A DNA stretch of 64,000 nucleotides from Geobacter sp. AOG2 (GCF_019972295.1 NZ_BLJA01000001.1:528049-592048), one strand, 5' to 3'; positions 36,528 through 44,863 are shown, numbered from the stretch's first letter. Notes: a model not told the origin generated them from the sequence alone. Program-made: numbers and translations.

Positions 36528-38177
36528 TCAGGAGGCTGCCCCGCCCCGCCCCGAACCCTGCGCTTCATATTCTTTAAGCTTGCGATACAGCGTGGCCAAT
36601 CCGATATTCAGCTCGGCCGCCGCCTGGGCCTTGTTGTCTCCCAAGGCATTGAGAACACCCAGGATATAGTCGCGCTCCACTTCATCCAGCGGACGGATAC
36701 AGCCCGATACCGTCGGCTGCAACGACATGGCCCGCAGTTCGCAGGGCAAGTCGCAGACGTCCACATGGCTTTCCTGGCACATGGCAACGGCGTACTCGAC
36801 CGTGTTCTGCAGTTCCCGGACGTTGCCCGGCCAGCTGTAGTGCAGCAACTGGTCGGCGGCATCCGGGGTGAACCCTATGATGGTGCGTCCCATGGCATGG
36901 GTGATCTTGTGCAGGAAAAACCGTGCCAGGGGAAGAATGTCCTCATTGCGTTCACGCAGGGGCGGTACATGCAGTTCGATCACCCGCAGGCGATAATACA
37001 GGTCCTGGCGAAAACGTCCGGAGGCGATCTCTTCCGTCAGGTTACGGTTGGTGGCGGCGACCACCCGTACGTTGGTGGGGCGGGACTTGTTTTCTCCCAC
37101 CCGCCGCACTTCGTGTTCCTGAAGGGCGCGCAGCAACTTTACCTGCATGCCCGGCGACACCTCGCCGATCTCGTCCAGGAACAGGGTTCCGCCGGATGCC
37201 GCTTCGAAGAGCCCCGCCCGCTCCCTGTCCGCGCCGGTAAAGGAGCCTTTCGCGTGTCCGAACAGTTCGCTCTCCAGGAGCGTCTCGGTAAGCGCTCCGC
37301 AGTTCACGGCCAAAAACGGTCCGCACGTCCGCGAAGACTGGTCGTGGATAAAGCGGGCCATGAGTTCCTTACCCACGCCGCTATCTCCGGTTATCAATAT
37401 GGAAGAATCCACTTTGGCGACGCGCCAGGCAATATCGACAATCCTGCGCATGGACTGGCTGCGGGCCATGATGAGCGGCGGGGCCTCGGCCCCCTCCAGG
37501 AACGCCAGTTGGGATTGCCGGTTCTTCAGTTTCTTTTCCGTGCAATTGAGCTTGGCGCTCAGATCCTTGAGCAGGGTGGGGAAGGATTCCATGCGGTAAT
37601 AGACGAGATGGGGTTCGATCTCCGGCCCCCATTTCTCCTTGTAGCGTGCCGTGACATGGCAGATCGGATCGCCCTTTCCGCGGCACTGGTCTTCAATGAA
37701 GATAACCTCCCGCCCCTCGGCGTAGGACGAGTAACCGCTGGCGAAGGCCGTCTCCGTCCAGCAGACCGCTTCGTCCGACCTCCCGATGTGCAGCAGGTGC
37801 TGTTCGGCTTCGTAGCAGTCGCCCCAGTTGGAGGAGATCAGCGGTTCGTCGCCTTCTCCATCGGTTCGTATGTTGTGGTGGACGCCGAGCTGGCCGGTTA
37901 AGGCATGGAGTTTCGACCCCGCATATCCTTTCGAGTCCTTCCAGACCTCCGGCATGTTCTGTTGGATGTTCATGGCCGTGCGCCAGCCGTTTGCATAGCC
38001 GTACCTGGTAAGGATATTGCGGGCGGCGAAGGTCCCCAGGGTGTCGATAAGTTCCTTGCGCAACAGCCCTTGGGCGAAGGCGTTCATCAGGAGCGCCCTC
38101 TCCCCCAACAGCTTCATTACGCCCCCTTCGGGGTTGAATGACAGCAACTCACGCAGGTCCATGTCGTCGATTCTCAA
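36528..38177 (-). CDS. sigma-54-dependent activator with XylR_N and V4R sensor domains
   Basis: About 549 residues. The N-terminal XylR_N domain (DLRELLSFNPEGG, then IQQNMPEVWKDSKGYAG) is followed by a V4R domain with the conserved CRGKGDPICHV. The central AAA+ domain (about residues 230-460) has Walker A GDSGVGKE, the sigma-54-contacting loop as GSFTGA, and Walker B GTLFLDEIGE. The C-terminus has a Fis-type helix-turn-helix (NKAQAAAELNIGLATLYRKL). XylR, DmpR and PoxR share this architecture and bind aromatic effectors directly. The start is uncertain: TTG at 38177 (after GGGGG), TTG at 38189 or ATG at 38162. A UAS pair begins 14 bp upstream, so it probably regulates itself and the ten promoters with the same sites. 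Confidence 0.92.
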   Translation of the reverse strand: MRIDDMDLRELLSFNPEGGVMKLLGERALLMNAFAQGLLRKELIDTLGTFAARNILTRYGYANGWRTAMNIQQNMPEVWKDSKGYAGSKLHALTGQLGVHHNIRTDGEGDEPLISSNWGDCYEAEQHLLHIGRSDEAVCWTETAFASGYSSYAEGREVIFIEDQCRGKGDPICHVTARYKEKWGPEIEPHLVYYRMESFPTLLKDLSAKLNCTEKKLKNRQSQLAFLEGAEAPPLIMARSQSMRRIVDIAWRVAKVDSSILITGDSGVGKELMARFIHDQSSRTCGPFLAVNCGALTETLLESELFGHAKGSFTGADRERAGLFEAASGGTLFLDEIGEVSPGMQVKLLRALQEHEVRRVGENKSRPTNVRVVAATNRNLTEEIASGRFRQDLYYRLRVIELHVPPLRERNEDILPLARFFLHKITHAMGRTIIGFTPDAADQLLHYSWPGNVRELQNTVEYAVAMCQESHVDVCDLPCELRAMSLQPTVSGCIRPLDEVERDYILGVLNALGDNKAQAAAELNIGLATLYRKLKEYEAQGSGRGGAAS

Positions 38178-38190
38178 TGGTGCCCCCAAT

Positions 38191-38225
38191 TTTTCATAAT
38201 GATAAGGCGAATATCAAAACAAGAA
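38191..38225 (+). promoter_or_regulatory. paired activator sites (UAS) for promoter F
   Basis: TTTTCATAATGATAA (38191-38205) and ATATCAAAACAAGAA (38211-38225), starts 20 bp apart, first site 98 bp upstream of the -24 element and directly before the V4R activator gene on the other strand. Confidence 0.75.
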
Positions 38226-38288
38226 ACCACTGCACGGGTAGATAATTAAAAATGTAATAAATTAAGCTTGTTATGTCTCCTGAACGAG

Positions 38289-38304
38289 TGGCATGGCTCG
38301 TGCT
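38289..38304 (+). promoter_or_regulatory. sigma-54 promoter F
   Basis: TGGCATGGCTCGTGCT: GG-N10-GC core intact, one change in the -12 element. It lies 237 bases before the small zinc-ribbon gene; the leader between is AT-rich. Confidence 0.68.
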
Positions 38305-38540
38305 ATAGGTAACGGCAGGTAACGAAGTGCGCTGTTTGAATAATGTAAGTTAAGTGTAACATAAAATTTTTTATTATAACATAAAAAAATACGAATGCAA
38401 AGAGATTATATAGCGAGGGATGCGTTATTTACCTGATTGACTACTCACAAGGCCCTGAAGTCTGCCGGCTGCCGGGTTCTCGGTATTATTCAACAAACGG
38501 TGATGCCATCTCCGTATAACAAAAAGGAGGAAACAAAGAC

Positions 38541-38693
38541 ATGTGTTTTAGACCTGCTGGAGTATCCAAACCGCAAGAGTGCCCCAATTGTAAGAAGAAG
38601 CTTGCCGCCATAGGTGGGGTCAAGCAAAAGATCTGTCCGTTTTGCAAAACGCCTCTGACCGAGGATGATGCAGCCGGGGCAGCCAAGGCATAG
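38541..38693 (+). CDS. 50-residue zinc-ribbon protein
   Basis: A short gene with an excellent ribosome binding site (AAAGGAGG, ten bases before the ATG). The product has two CxxC knuckles, CPNCKK and CPFCKT, separated by 14 residues, the layout of a zinc ribbon, and an Asp/Ala-rich tail. It is the first gene after promoter F. Stand-alone zinc ribbons of this size may act as metal or cluster carriers or as protein-binding adaptors. No family name is recognised. Confidence 0.75.
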   Translation: MCFRPAGVSKPQECPNCKKKLAAIGGVKQKICPFCKTPLTEDDAAGAAKA

Positions 38694-38743
38694 TGCCGTC
38701 AATGGTCGGCAGCTATCCTCTGGCGATGATAGTGCCAAGATTC

Positions 38744-38770
38744 AACCGGGGGGCTTGAGCAACCCCGGTT
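38744..38770 (+). terminator. GC hairpin after the zinc-ribbon gene
   Basis: AACCGGGG pairs with CCCCGGTT. No T tract follows, so read-through into moaA is possible. The 200 bases up to moaA hold another hairpin (GCGAGG / CCTCGC at 38866-38890). Confidence 0.5.
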
Positions 38771-38980
38771 GAGTCGGTTGCCGGTTGTTGTCTTCGTGAC
38801 GCGCTGAACCAAGCTATGATCGAAATTCATCGCCAGGGATGCGATTCCGTTCTGCTCCGCCGGGGGCGAGGTGCCTGACCACGGCCTCGCGACTCCCGCC
38901 GGTAATGGGCCAATACAGCCGGGGTCTCGGACCTCGGCAATCCGTCCGGGTGGCCGATTTCGTGGAGGAGCCGATCATCT

Positions 38981-39961
38981 ATGAAGCTTACTGACTCCCT
39001 CGGGAGAACCATAAACTATCTGCGGCTGTCGGTTACCGACCGTTGCAACATGCGCTGTTCCTATTGCATGCCCGCTCATGGCGTCTCCAAGATGTGTCAC
39101 GACGATATCTTGAGATACGAAGAACTGCAACAGATCGCGGAAGCCGCCGTGAGCATCGGAATCGAGAAGGTGCGGATCACGGGCGGCGAACCCCTGGTGA
39201 GGGCCGGCATCGTGGACTTTCTCGCCGGCCTTGCGGAAATCAGGGGATTGCGCCACCTGGCATTGAGCACGAACGGCGTCCTGCTGAAAAGAATGGCCGC
39301 CGACCTGCGCACAGCCGGAGTGCAAAGTCTCAATGTGAGCCTCGACTCCCTGAAGCGTGAGGTGTTTTCCGCCGTCACCCGCGGCGGCGATCTGGATATG
39401 GTGCTGGCCGGCCTGGATACGGCGGAAAAGGTCGGCTTTCCGGCGCCCAAAATCAACATGGTGGTCATGCGCGGGGTCAACGACGCTGAAATCCTCGATT
39501 TCGCCGAACTGACCATCAGTCGTGGCAACTCCGTGCGCTTCATCGAGTACATGCCGGTGATCAAGGAGTCCGGCTGGCAGCATTACTGCGTCCCGGGCGA
39601 AGAAATTCTGCAACGCATCGCGACGCGCCACTTGCTGGTCAACGTGGACAAGGGGGCTTTTGCCGGTCCTTCCCGCGATTTCCGTATTCCGGGGGCTCGC
39701 GGCACCATCGGCATCATCACCGCAGTGTCGGGCCATTTCTGCGGAGAGTGCAACCGTATCCGGGTTACCAGCGACGGCAAGGGCAAAGGGTGTCTGTTTT
39801 CCGATGAAAAAACCGACCTGCTCCATTGTCTGCGCCCTCTTGATCGCCTGAAGCTGAGACGTACCCTCAGGGATATCGTCATGGCGAAACCTGAACGGCA
39901 TAATATCTCCTTTACCGGGTATGAGCACGAAAATTTTACGATGGCACAGATTGGAGGGTAG
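38981..39961 (+). CDS. moaA: GTP 3',8-cyclase MoaA
   Basis: MoaA makes the first intermediate of molybdopterin from GTP by radical SAM chemistry. The 326-residue protein has the N-terminal cluster motif CNMRCSYCM near residue 22, the SAM segment ITGGEPL and the C-terminal second cluster motif CGECNRIRVTSDGKGKGC. The usual C-terminal GG tail is replaced by AQIGG, which still ends in two glycines. Start at 38981 after GGAGG. It is followed one base later by a MOSC-domain gene. It may be transcribed from promoter F or from an unrecognised closer promoter. Confidence 0.95.
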   Translation: MKLTDSLGRTINYLRLSVTDRCNMRCSYCMPAHGVSKMCHDDILRYEELQQIAEAAVSIGIEKVRITGGEPLVRAGIVDFLAGLAEIRGLRHLALSTNGVLLKRMAADLRTAGVQSLNVSLDSLKREVFSAVTRGGDLDMVLAGLDTAEKVGFPAPKINMVVMRGVNDAEILDFAELTISRGNSVRFIEYMPVIKESGWQHYCVPGEEILQRIATRHLLVNVDKGAFAGPSRDFRIPGARGTIGIITAVSGHFCGECNRIRVTSDGKGKGCLFSDEKTDLLHCLRPLDRLKLRRTLRDIVMAKPERHNISFTGYEHENFTMAQIGG

Positions 39962-39962
39962 G

Positions 39963-40394
39963 ATGGCACAGGTTGTCGCCGTCTGCATCAGCGAGAAAAA
40001 GGGTGAGCGCAAAACCCCGGTGCCCGAGGTCCAGGTGCGGGAGAGTCACGGCATTGCGGGAGACGCCCATGCCGGAGATTGGCATCGCCAGATCAGCCTG
40101 CTGGCCGAGGAGAGCATCGACAAGATGCGGGCGCTGGGGCTGGACGTAACCTCGGGCGATTTCGCCGAAAACATCACCACCAGGGGTATCGAACTGGTGA
40201 CGTTGCCCGTGGGGAGTCATCTCCAGGTGGGGGAAACCCTGCTGGAGGTGACCCAGATCGGCAAGGAATGTCATACCCGCTGCGCCATCTACTATCAGGC
40301 GGGCGACTGCGTCATGCCCAAGGAGGGTATTTTCGCCAAGGTCCTCGCCGGCGGGACCATCCGTCCGGTTGACGAGGTCCGGCTCCTCAACTGA
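39963..40394 (+). CDS. MOSC-domain protein
   Basis: A 143-residue single MOSC domain (molybdenum cofactor sulfurase C-terminal type). Segments AVCISEKKGERKTPV, GIAGDAHAG, VTSGDFAENITTRGIEL and the cysteine-bearing GKECHTRCAIYYQAGDC are typical; the cysteine is thought to carry sulfur for the cofactor. It begins one base after moaA, so the two are coupled. Stand-alone MOSC proteins near moaA are common in anaerobes and probably act in cofactor maturation or storage. Confidence 0.9.
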   Translation: MAQVVAVCISEKKGERKTPVPEVQVRESHGIAGDAHAGDWHRQISLLAEESIDKMRALGLDVTSGDFAENITTRGIELVTLPVGSHLQVGETLLEVTQIGKECHTRCAIYYQAGDCVMPKEGIFAKVLAGGTIRPVDEVRLLN

Positions 40395-40566
40395 CGCCTG
40401 TGCCGCTTCGCCGCCGACGTCGCCGCGGAATTGAGCGGGTGCTCTTGCCGGGAGGGCCGGTAAGGCTGGAGGCGCCCCTGGGGGACTCGTTTGGCCGCCA
40501 TATGATAGAGGGGGCAGGCCGCACTAATACCAGTCGATTTTTTTGTGATAGGGACATCGTTCGTGG

Positions 40567-40597
40567 AAACCCCGTTATTGTTAACGGGGTTTTTTAT
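40567..40597 (+). terminator. intrinsic terminator after the MOSC gene
   Basis: AAACCCCGTTA / TAACGGGGTTT, loop TTGT, followed by TTTTATTTA. Confidence 0.88.
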
Positions 40598-40724
40598 TTA
40601 TGTAATCAAGGCATGGCAGAGAATAACTCGTTGTTGGACGGCTGCAGGTGGGTCCCGTTTTCAGGTAATGCATGTAGATAATTTTCCGCGGCAGCCCAAA
40701 TAGCTAATGGCCTGCTTTCCGGCC

Positions 40725-40759
40725 TTTTCAAATTGAGAACTACTTTATCAAAACAATAG
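40725..40759 (+). promoter_or_regulatory. paired activator sites (UAS) for promoter A
   Basis: TTTTCAAATTGAGAA (40725-40739) and TTATCAAAACAATAG (40745-40759), starts 20 bp apart, first site 100 bp upstream of the -24 element. Confidence 0.82.
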
Positions 40760-40824
40760 CTATTTTGGCGAGATTCGGTAAATAAATCAAATAATATCGA
40801 ATAGTTATCAATAGCTTTTCGTGC

Positions 40825-40840
40825 TGGCACAGTCGTTGCT
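40825..40840 (+). promoter_or_regulatory. sigma-54 promoter A
   Basis: TGGCACAGTCGTTGCT, a full consensus match. A leader of about 300 bases runs to the Mo enzyme gene at 41155. It includes AAAGGAGGTG near 41080 with no clear gene behind it. Confidence 0.88.
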
Positions 40841-41154
40841 GATACTACATGAAAATCATCATCAGCGGTCGTTTCGATAAGGGCTCCGGAAGCCTTCGTC
40901 ACGAAAAGCGGGAAAGATCAAGCGGGAATATTTTTTAAATGTATCAAGTTGTCCGGCAACTGGTCTTGCCATTATCGGTATTGAATTATGTGAATACTAT
41001 TTGCTGTCGATATTAAATAAAACTTTCACTGTGAAGATTATTTAATATCTGTATCTGCAATGATATCACCAATAGAAGAAAGGAGGTGTACTGAAAATAT
41101 AAAAGCAGAATTTGACTGTTGGCTATATAACTAAAAGAAGGGATGGGTGAAACG

Positions 41155-43413
41155 ATGAAAAAAGAATGGAAAGTACAGAATGAAGATGGATCCTATACCG
41201 TCAGGACATGCGGCTGGTCGCCACCGGGCGATCATCCGGTGGGCTGCGGTATGTTCCTGCACGTCAAGAATGGTATGCTCGAAAAGGTCGAGGGTGACCC
41301 CGAGCACCCGATCACCAACGGCAGGCTCTGTATCAGGTGCCTGACCTTGCCCGAGTATGTGCATCATCCTTCGCGTATTACCACCCCCATGAAAAGGGAC
41401 TTTGCGGACCGCGGTAAGGACAAGTGGACCAAGATTTCCTGGGACGAGGCATGGGATATCATTGTTCCCAAGGTCAAGCAGCTGAAGGCCGATCACGGGG
41501 CGGAATCCATCGTCGTCTTCGGCGGCACCGGTCGCGAGGCGTGTTTGTACTATTACCCGCTCGGTTTTGCTTCACTCGGAACTCCCAACGTATGTTACCC
41601 CCTGAGCGGTTGGTCCTGCTATGGCCCCCGTTGCGCCATTACCGACTACATCCTCGGCGCGGGCTACCCGGAGATCGATAACGCCGGTTACTATCCGGAC
41701 CGTTATGACAACCCCGCCTATACGTTGCCCAAATATATCATGGCATGGGGCAAAAACCCCCTCATGTCGAACCCGGACGGCTTCTTCGGCCACTCCTACA
41801 TCGACATGATGAAACGCGGTACCGAACTGATCATCATTGACCCGCGTATCACCTGGCTCGGTTCCAGGGCCAAATACGTATGCCAGCTCCGTCCCGGTAC
41901 GGATACCGCCCTGGCCCTGGCTTTCCTCAACGTCATCATCAACGAGGACCTGTACGACCATGACTTCGTCGATAACTGGACCTACGGCTTCGACGAGTTG
42001 AAAGAGCGCGTCCAGGAATATCCGCCCGAAAAGGTTGCGGAAATCACCTGGGTACCGAAAGAAAAGATCATCGAAGTGGCACGGCAGTTTGCAACCTGCA
42101 AGCCCTCCACCATTCAGTGGGGCCTGGCGGTCGACGAAAACCCGAACGGCGTGCAACTCGGTCACTGCATCCTGACCCTCGCCGCCATTACGGGCAACCT
42201 GGACGTTCCGGGCGGCATCACCCTCGGACCCCCGGCAGCCCTGCTCGGCAAATGGCGTGTGGAAACCCGCCGCAATCTGTCCGAGGAACTCTGGGACAAG
42301 CGTATCGGCGCCAAGGAATGGCCGGCACTCAGCACGGCATTGGCCACGACCCATCCCGACGAAACCCTGGATACCCTGGAAACGGATAAACCGTACAAGT
42401 TGCGGATGGGCTGGTTCAACAGCAGTAACTTCATCACGCCTACCTGTTCGGCTGCACCGCAGAGATGGCACAAAGCGCTCCAGAAACTCGAATTCTGCGT
42501 TGTGCAGGATTGCTTCATGACGCCTACGGCCATGGCATTCGGCGATATCTTCCTGCCGCTGCCCACCTTCGCCGAGCATGACGGCGTCGTCATCACCCAC
42601 TTCGGCCGCAACTCCGTGTTCCTCGGCGCCATCAACGAAGCCCTGCGTGTCGGCGACACCCGGTCCGACATCGAAGTCTGCATCGAACTCGGCAAAAAAC
42701 TGCACCCGGATATGTGGCCTTTCGACGACGTACCCGACTTCTTCACCAAGCAGATCCAGCCGGAGTTGGGTATTACCTTCGACGACCTGCGGGAGCTTGG
42801 CGTGTACCAGCCGGCATATACGTACCGCAAGTATGAAACGGGCGGCCTCCGTTCCGACGGCGAGCCCGGATTCAATACGGTAACCGGCATGGTCGAATTG
42901 ACCTCGACCCTGTTCGAGGCCTGGGGCGACGATGCACTCCCGTATTACAAAGAGCCTCCCTACAGCCCCGTCAGCACGCCGGAACTCTTCAAGGAGTACC
43001 CGCTGGTGCTTACGACCGGCGCGAGGAAGTTCACCTCGTTCCACTCCGAACACCGGCATATCGCGACCCTGCGGGAGATCGATCCCGGCCCGATCGTCGA
43101 GATGCACCCGGATACCGCTGCAAATCTGGGCATTATCGAAGGCGACCATGTCATGCTGGAAAACATGTTCGGCAAGTGCAAGATGAAGGCGAAGGTGACC
43201 CCGACCATTCATCCGAAGGTCGTTCACGCCACACACGGCTGGTGGTATCCCGAAAAACCGGCCGATGAGCCGAGCCTGTATGGTGTCTGGGAGGCTAACA
43301 TCAATACTCTGGTGCCGCACAAACATATCGGAAAACTCGGTTTTGGCGCTCCGCTCAAACAGATGATCTGTAAGGCTTACAGGGTTGAACCTGATCATAC
43401 CTTTAGCCTGTAG
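41155..43413 (+). CDS. molybdopterin oxidoreductase (DMSO reductase family), Mo enzyme 1
   Basis: The 752-residue catalytic subunit binds the bis-MGD cofactor (IISWDEAWDIIVP-type start, then AWGKNPLMSNPDGF, LIIIDPRITWLGSRA and RPGTDTALALAFLNVI). The family resemblance is to acetylene hydratase, pyrogallol transhydroxylase and catechol dehydroxylases. The N-terminal Fe-S site is unusual: after TCGWSPPGDHPVGCG the first two cysteines are eleven residues apart instead of two, with RLCIRC at the end. The Mo ligand is probably the Cys of GWSCYG. There is no signal peptide, so it is cytoplasmic. A small two-cluster ferredoxin follows 77 bases later. Promoter A precedes it. The substrate is unknown; a hydroxylated aromatic or an alkyne hydration-type reaction is possible. 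Confidence 0.85.
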   Translation: MKKEWKVQNEDGSYTVRTCGWSPPGDHPVGCGMFLHVKNGMLEKVEGDPEHPITNGRLCIRCLTLPEYVHHPSRITTPMKRDFADRGKDKWTKISWDEAWDIIVPKVKQLKADHGAESIVVFGGTGREACLYYYPLGFASLGTPNVCYPLSGWSCYGPRCAITDYILGAGYPEIDNAGYYPDRYDNPAYTLPKYIMAWGKNPLMSNPDGFFGHSYIDMMKRGTELIIIDPRITWLGSRAKYVCQLRPGTDTALALAFLNVIINEDLYDHDFVDNWTYGFDELKERVQEYPPEKVAEITWVPKEKIIEVARQFATCKPSTIQWGLAVDENPNGVQLGHCILTLAAITGNLDVPGGITLGPPAALLGKWRVETRRNLSEELWDKRIGAKEWPALSTALATTHPDETLDTLETDKPYKLRMGWFNSSNFITPTCSAAPQRWHKALQKLEFCVVQDCFMTPTAMAFGDIFLPLPTFAEHDGVVITHFGRNSVFLGAINEALRVGDTRSDIEVCIELGKKLHPDMWPFDDVPDFFTKQIQPELGITFDDLRELGVYQPAYTYRKYETGGLRSDGEPGFNTVTGMVELTSTLFEAWGDDALPYYKEPPYSPVSTPELFKEYPLVLTTGARKFTSFHSEHRHIATLREIDPGPIVEMHPDTAANLGIIEGDHVMLENMFGKCKMKAKVTPTIHPKVVHATHGWWYPEKPADEPSLYGVWEANINTLVPHKHIGKLGFGAPLKQMICKAYRVEPDHTFSL

Positions 43414-43425
43414 TAACCGGTAATG

Positions 43426-43452
43426 CCCCCCCCCCGTGCTGGCCGGGGGGGG
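43426..43452 (+). terminator. C-run/G-run hairpin between Mo enzyme 1 and its ferredoxin
   Basis: Ten C pair with eight G around GTGCTGG. It may reduce transcription of the ferredoxin gene or stabilise the upstream message. Confidence 0.45.
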
Positions 43453-43490
43453 TAACTTAACAGAAATAATTGAGACTGGAGGCAAAACAA

Positions 43491-43829
43491 ATGTCTAAAC
43501 GCAACGGATTATTGATAGATTACGAATACTGCACAGGCTGCCACAGCTGTGAAGTTTCATGCAAGAACGAGCACAAAATACCCAGGGGCCAATGGGGTAT
43601 CAAGATGACGGAAGTGGGCCCCTTCCAGATCAACGCCGATAAGTGGGAATGGAACTATGTCGCCGTCCCGACCCAGCTCTGCGATCTCTGTGCGGACAGG
43701 GTCGCCGAGGGCAAAGTGCCGTCGTGCGTCCTTCACTGCCTTGGCGGATGCATGGAATACGGCCCTGTCGATGAGCTTGCCAAGAAGATGCAGGAAAAAG
43801 GCAAGAAAGTCGCTCTCTTTGCCCCCTGA
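43491..43829 (+). CDS. two-cluster ferredoxin subunit of Mo enzyme 1
   Basis: A 112-residue iron-sulfur protein related to the electron-transfer subunits of DMSO reductase-type enzymes (DmsB/NrfC type), but shortened. It keeps CTGCHSCEVSC and the pair CDLCADR / CVLHC, enough for two [4Fe-4S] clusters, and lacks the two middle binding motifs. The start follows GGAGG. It is the obvious redox partner of Mo enzyme 1. With no membrane subunit next to it, electrons probably come from or go to a soluble carrier. Confidence 0.87.
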   Translation: MSKRNGLLIDYEYCTGCHSCEVSCKNEHKIPRGQWGIKMTEVGPFQINADKWEWNYVAVPTQLCDLCADRVAEGKVPSCVLHCLGGCMEYGPVDELAKKMQEKGKKVALFAP

Positions 43830-43867
43830 CAGACGGGTTGTCCGGTGAGAAGCATTTCAGGCTGTCA

Positions 43868-43900
43868 GACGGAGCCCCTCTCATATGAGGAGGCTCCGTC
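43868..43900. terminator. hairpin between convergent genes
   Basis: GACGGAGCC / GGCTCCGTC with an inner CCTC...GAGG pairing. It separates the ferredoxin from the converging Cys-rich gene. Confidence 0.6.
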
Positions 43901-43906
43901 CAGCGG

Positions 43907-44200
43907 TCAGCCCAAGTGCGATGGGTCCTCAGTGTCATCCACCGGGGTGTGATACTTGCACGTTTCGATTGCGGCTCCTTTTTCAACGGTTTTTTTGTGC
44001 TTGTTGCAGGGAGTGGCGCAGATTTTACCGATGTAAAGGCACAGTACCGGAATGGGCTTCGGTACCTCCGGCACGGGCGTACCGCACCGCTTGCACGTTT
44101 TCAGTTCGGGAAAGCAATAGGCATTGCAGGTAGGGCATTTCACCGGTTTCGGTTTTGGCGGCTTGCAGCCACCGCAGTACGGGTTGCATGACCAGCACAT
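43907..44200 (-). CDS. 97-residue cysteine-rich zinc-ribbon-like protein
   Basis: The protein has 12 cysteines: MCWSCNPYCGGC at the start, CPTCNAYC and CKRCG (a zinc-ribbon-like pair), then CLYIGKICATPC and a final CKYH. A KPPKPKPVK linker follows the first cluster. The ATG at 44200 has GAAAGG seven bases upstream. It is transcribed away from the 66-residue protein gene at 44470. No sigma-54/UAS cassette was found in front of it. It may bind zinc or an Fe-S cluster; no family is recognised. Confidence 0.65.
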   Translation of the reverse strand: MCWSCNPYCGGCKPPKPKPVKCPTCNAYCFPELKTCKRCGTPVPEVPKPIPVLCLYIGKICATPCNKHKKTVEKGAAIETCKYHTPVDDTEDPSHLG

Positions 44201-44469
44201 AGTAAGGCCTTTCGTTGGTGATTCGATTTGTACGGTTGTTTGTAATAAATATATGAACTGTTATGGTACGTACTTGTAATTGCCTTTGATTTAACTATAA
44301 ATAGTATTATATTTTGAGTCAACAGCTTATAGTATATTTGTTTTACGGAACTAACGGTTATACACGATAAATAAACTCTACTTTTTGGGTTAATGAGCAA
44401 TATTACATAATAAAAATTGCGCTTATATCCATACAAGTAGAGAAATTAAACCAAAAAGGAGATGGCAAA

Positions 44470-44670
44470 ATGGCTGACGATCAAACAAGCAACGTGCCGC
44501 CGCGCAAAAAGATTGAAAAACCGCTCAATCCGCTTGCTGCAAAACCGGGCCAGAAGTATGATTCCACCAAATACCAGCCGACGAAAGAGTACGAAGGCGG
44601 GAAACTGAAGGACAGCGGAGACAAGACCGAAGGCGGGATCGACGTAGTAGAGCATGCAAAGCAAAAATAG
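44470..44670 (+). CDS. 66-residue charged small protein
   Basis: A Lys-rich, probably disordered protein (PPRKKIEKPLNPLAAKPGQKYD, then TKYQPTKEYEGGKLKDSG) without cysteines. The start follows AAAAAGGAGATGGC, a good ribosome binding site. It stands alone between AT-rich DNA and the long hairpin at 44754. No family recognised. The Lys/Tyr/Gly repeats (KYD, KYQ, EYEGGK) look like a nucleic-acid- or protein-binding tail. Confidence 0.6.
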   Translation: MADDQTSNVPPRKKIEKPLNPLAAKPGQKYDSTKYQPTKEYEGGKLKDSGDKTEGGIDVVEHAKQK

Positions 44671-44753
44671 TTTGATCCACGTTTAGATGACGTGTGTGCT
44701 CCTATTGGTATTCAGGTATAGTTATTGCCGTAATGGGAATCGCAAAATAACTA

Positions 44754-44863
44754 AATGCAGCCTATTTGCTGGTTGATCCCGGTTTCCCCGAGCCTTCTGC
44801 CGGTTGCTACGGAAGAGATGCAGAAGGCGCGAGGGAACCGGTGACAACAGAATAGGCTGCATT
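44754..44863 (+). other. long structured inverted repeat (possible RNA element or terminator)
   Basis: Three nested stems: 13 bp perfect (44754-44766 with 44851-44863), about 9 bp (CCGGTTTCCC 44779-44788 with GGGAACCGG 44833-44841, one bulge) and 9 bp perfect (GCCTTCTGC 44792-44800 with GCAGAAGGC 44820-44828), apical loop of about 19 bases. GTTTTTCCCCTCTTTT follows, so it may terminate the upstream small gene. It does not match a riboswitch family that I can name. Confidence 0.6.

Noticed and set aside
38821-38980. Molybdenum-cofactor riboswitch upstream of moaA
   Set aside because: Hairpins are present, but I could not match the conserved Moco RNA core; a covariance-model search would decide.
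40606-40902. Minus-strand frame of 98 codons upstream of Mo enzyme 1
   Set aside because: It runs across the UAS pair and the perfect sigma-54 promoter A and has no family motif. The regulatory reading explains the sequence better.
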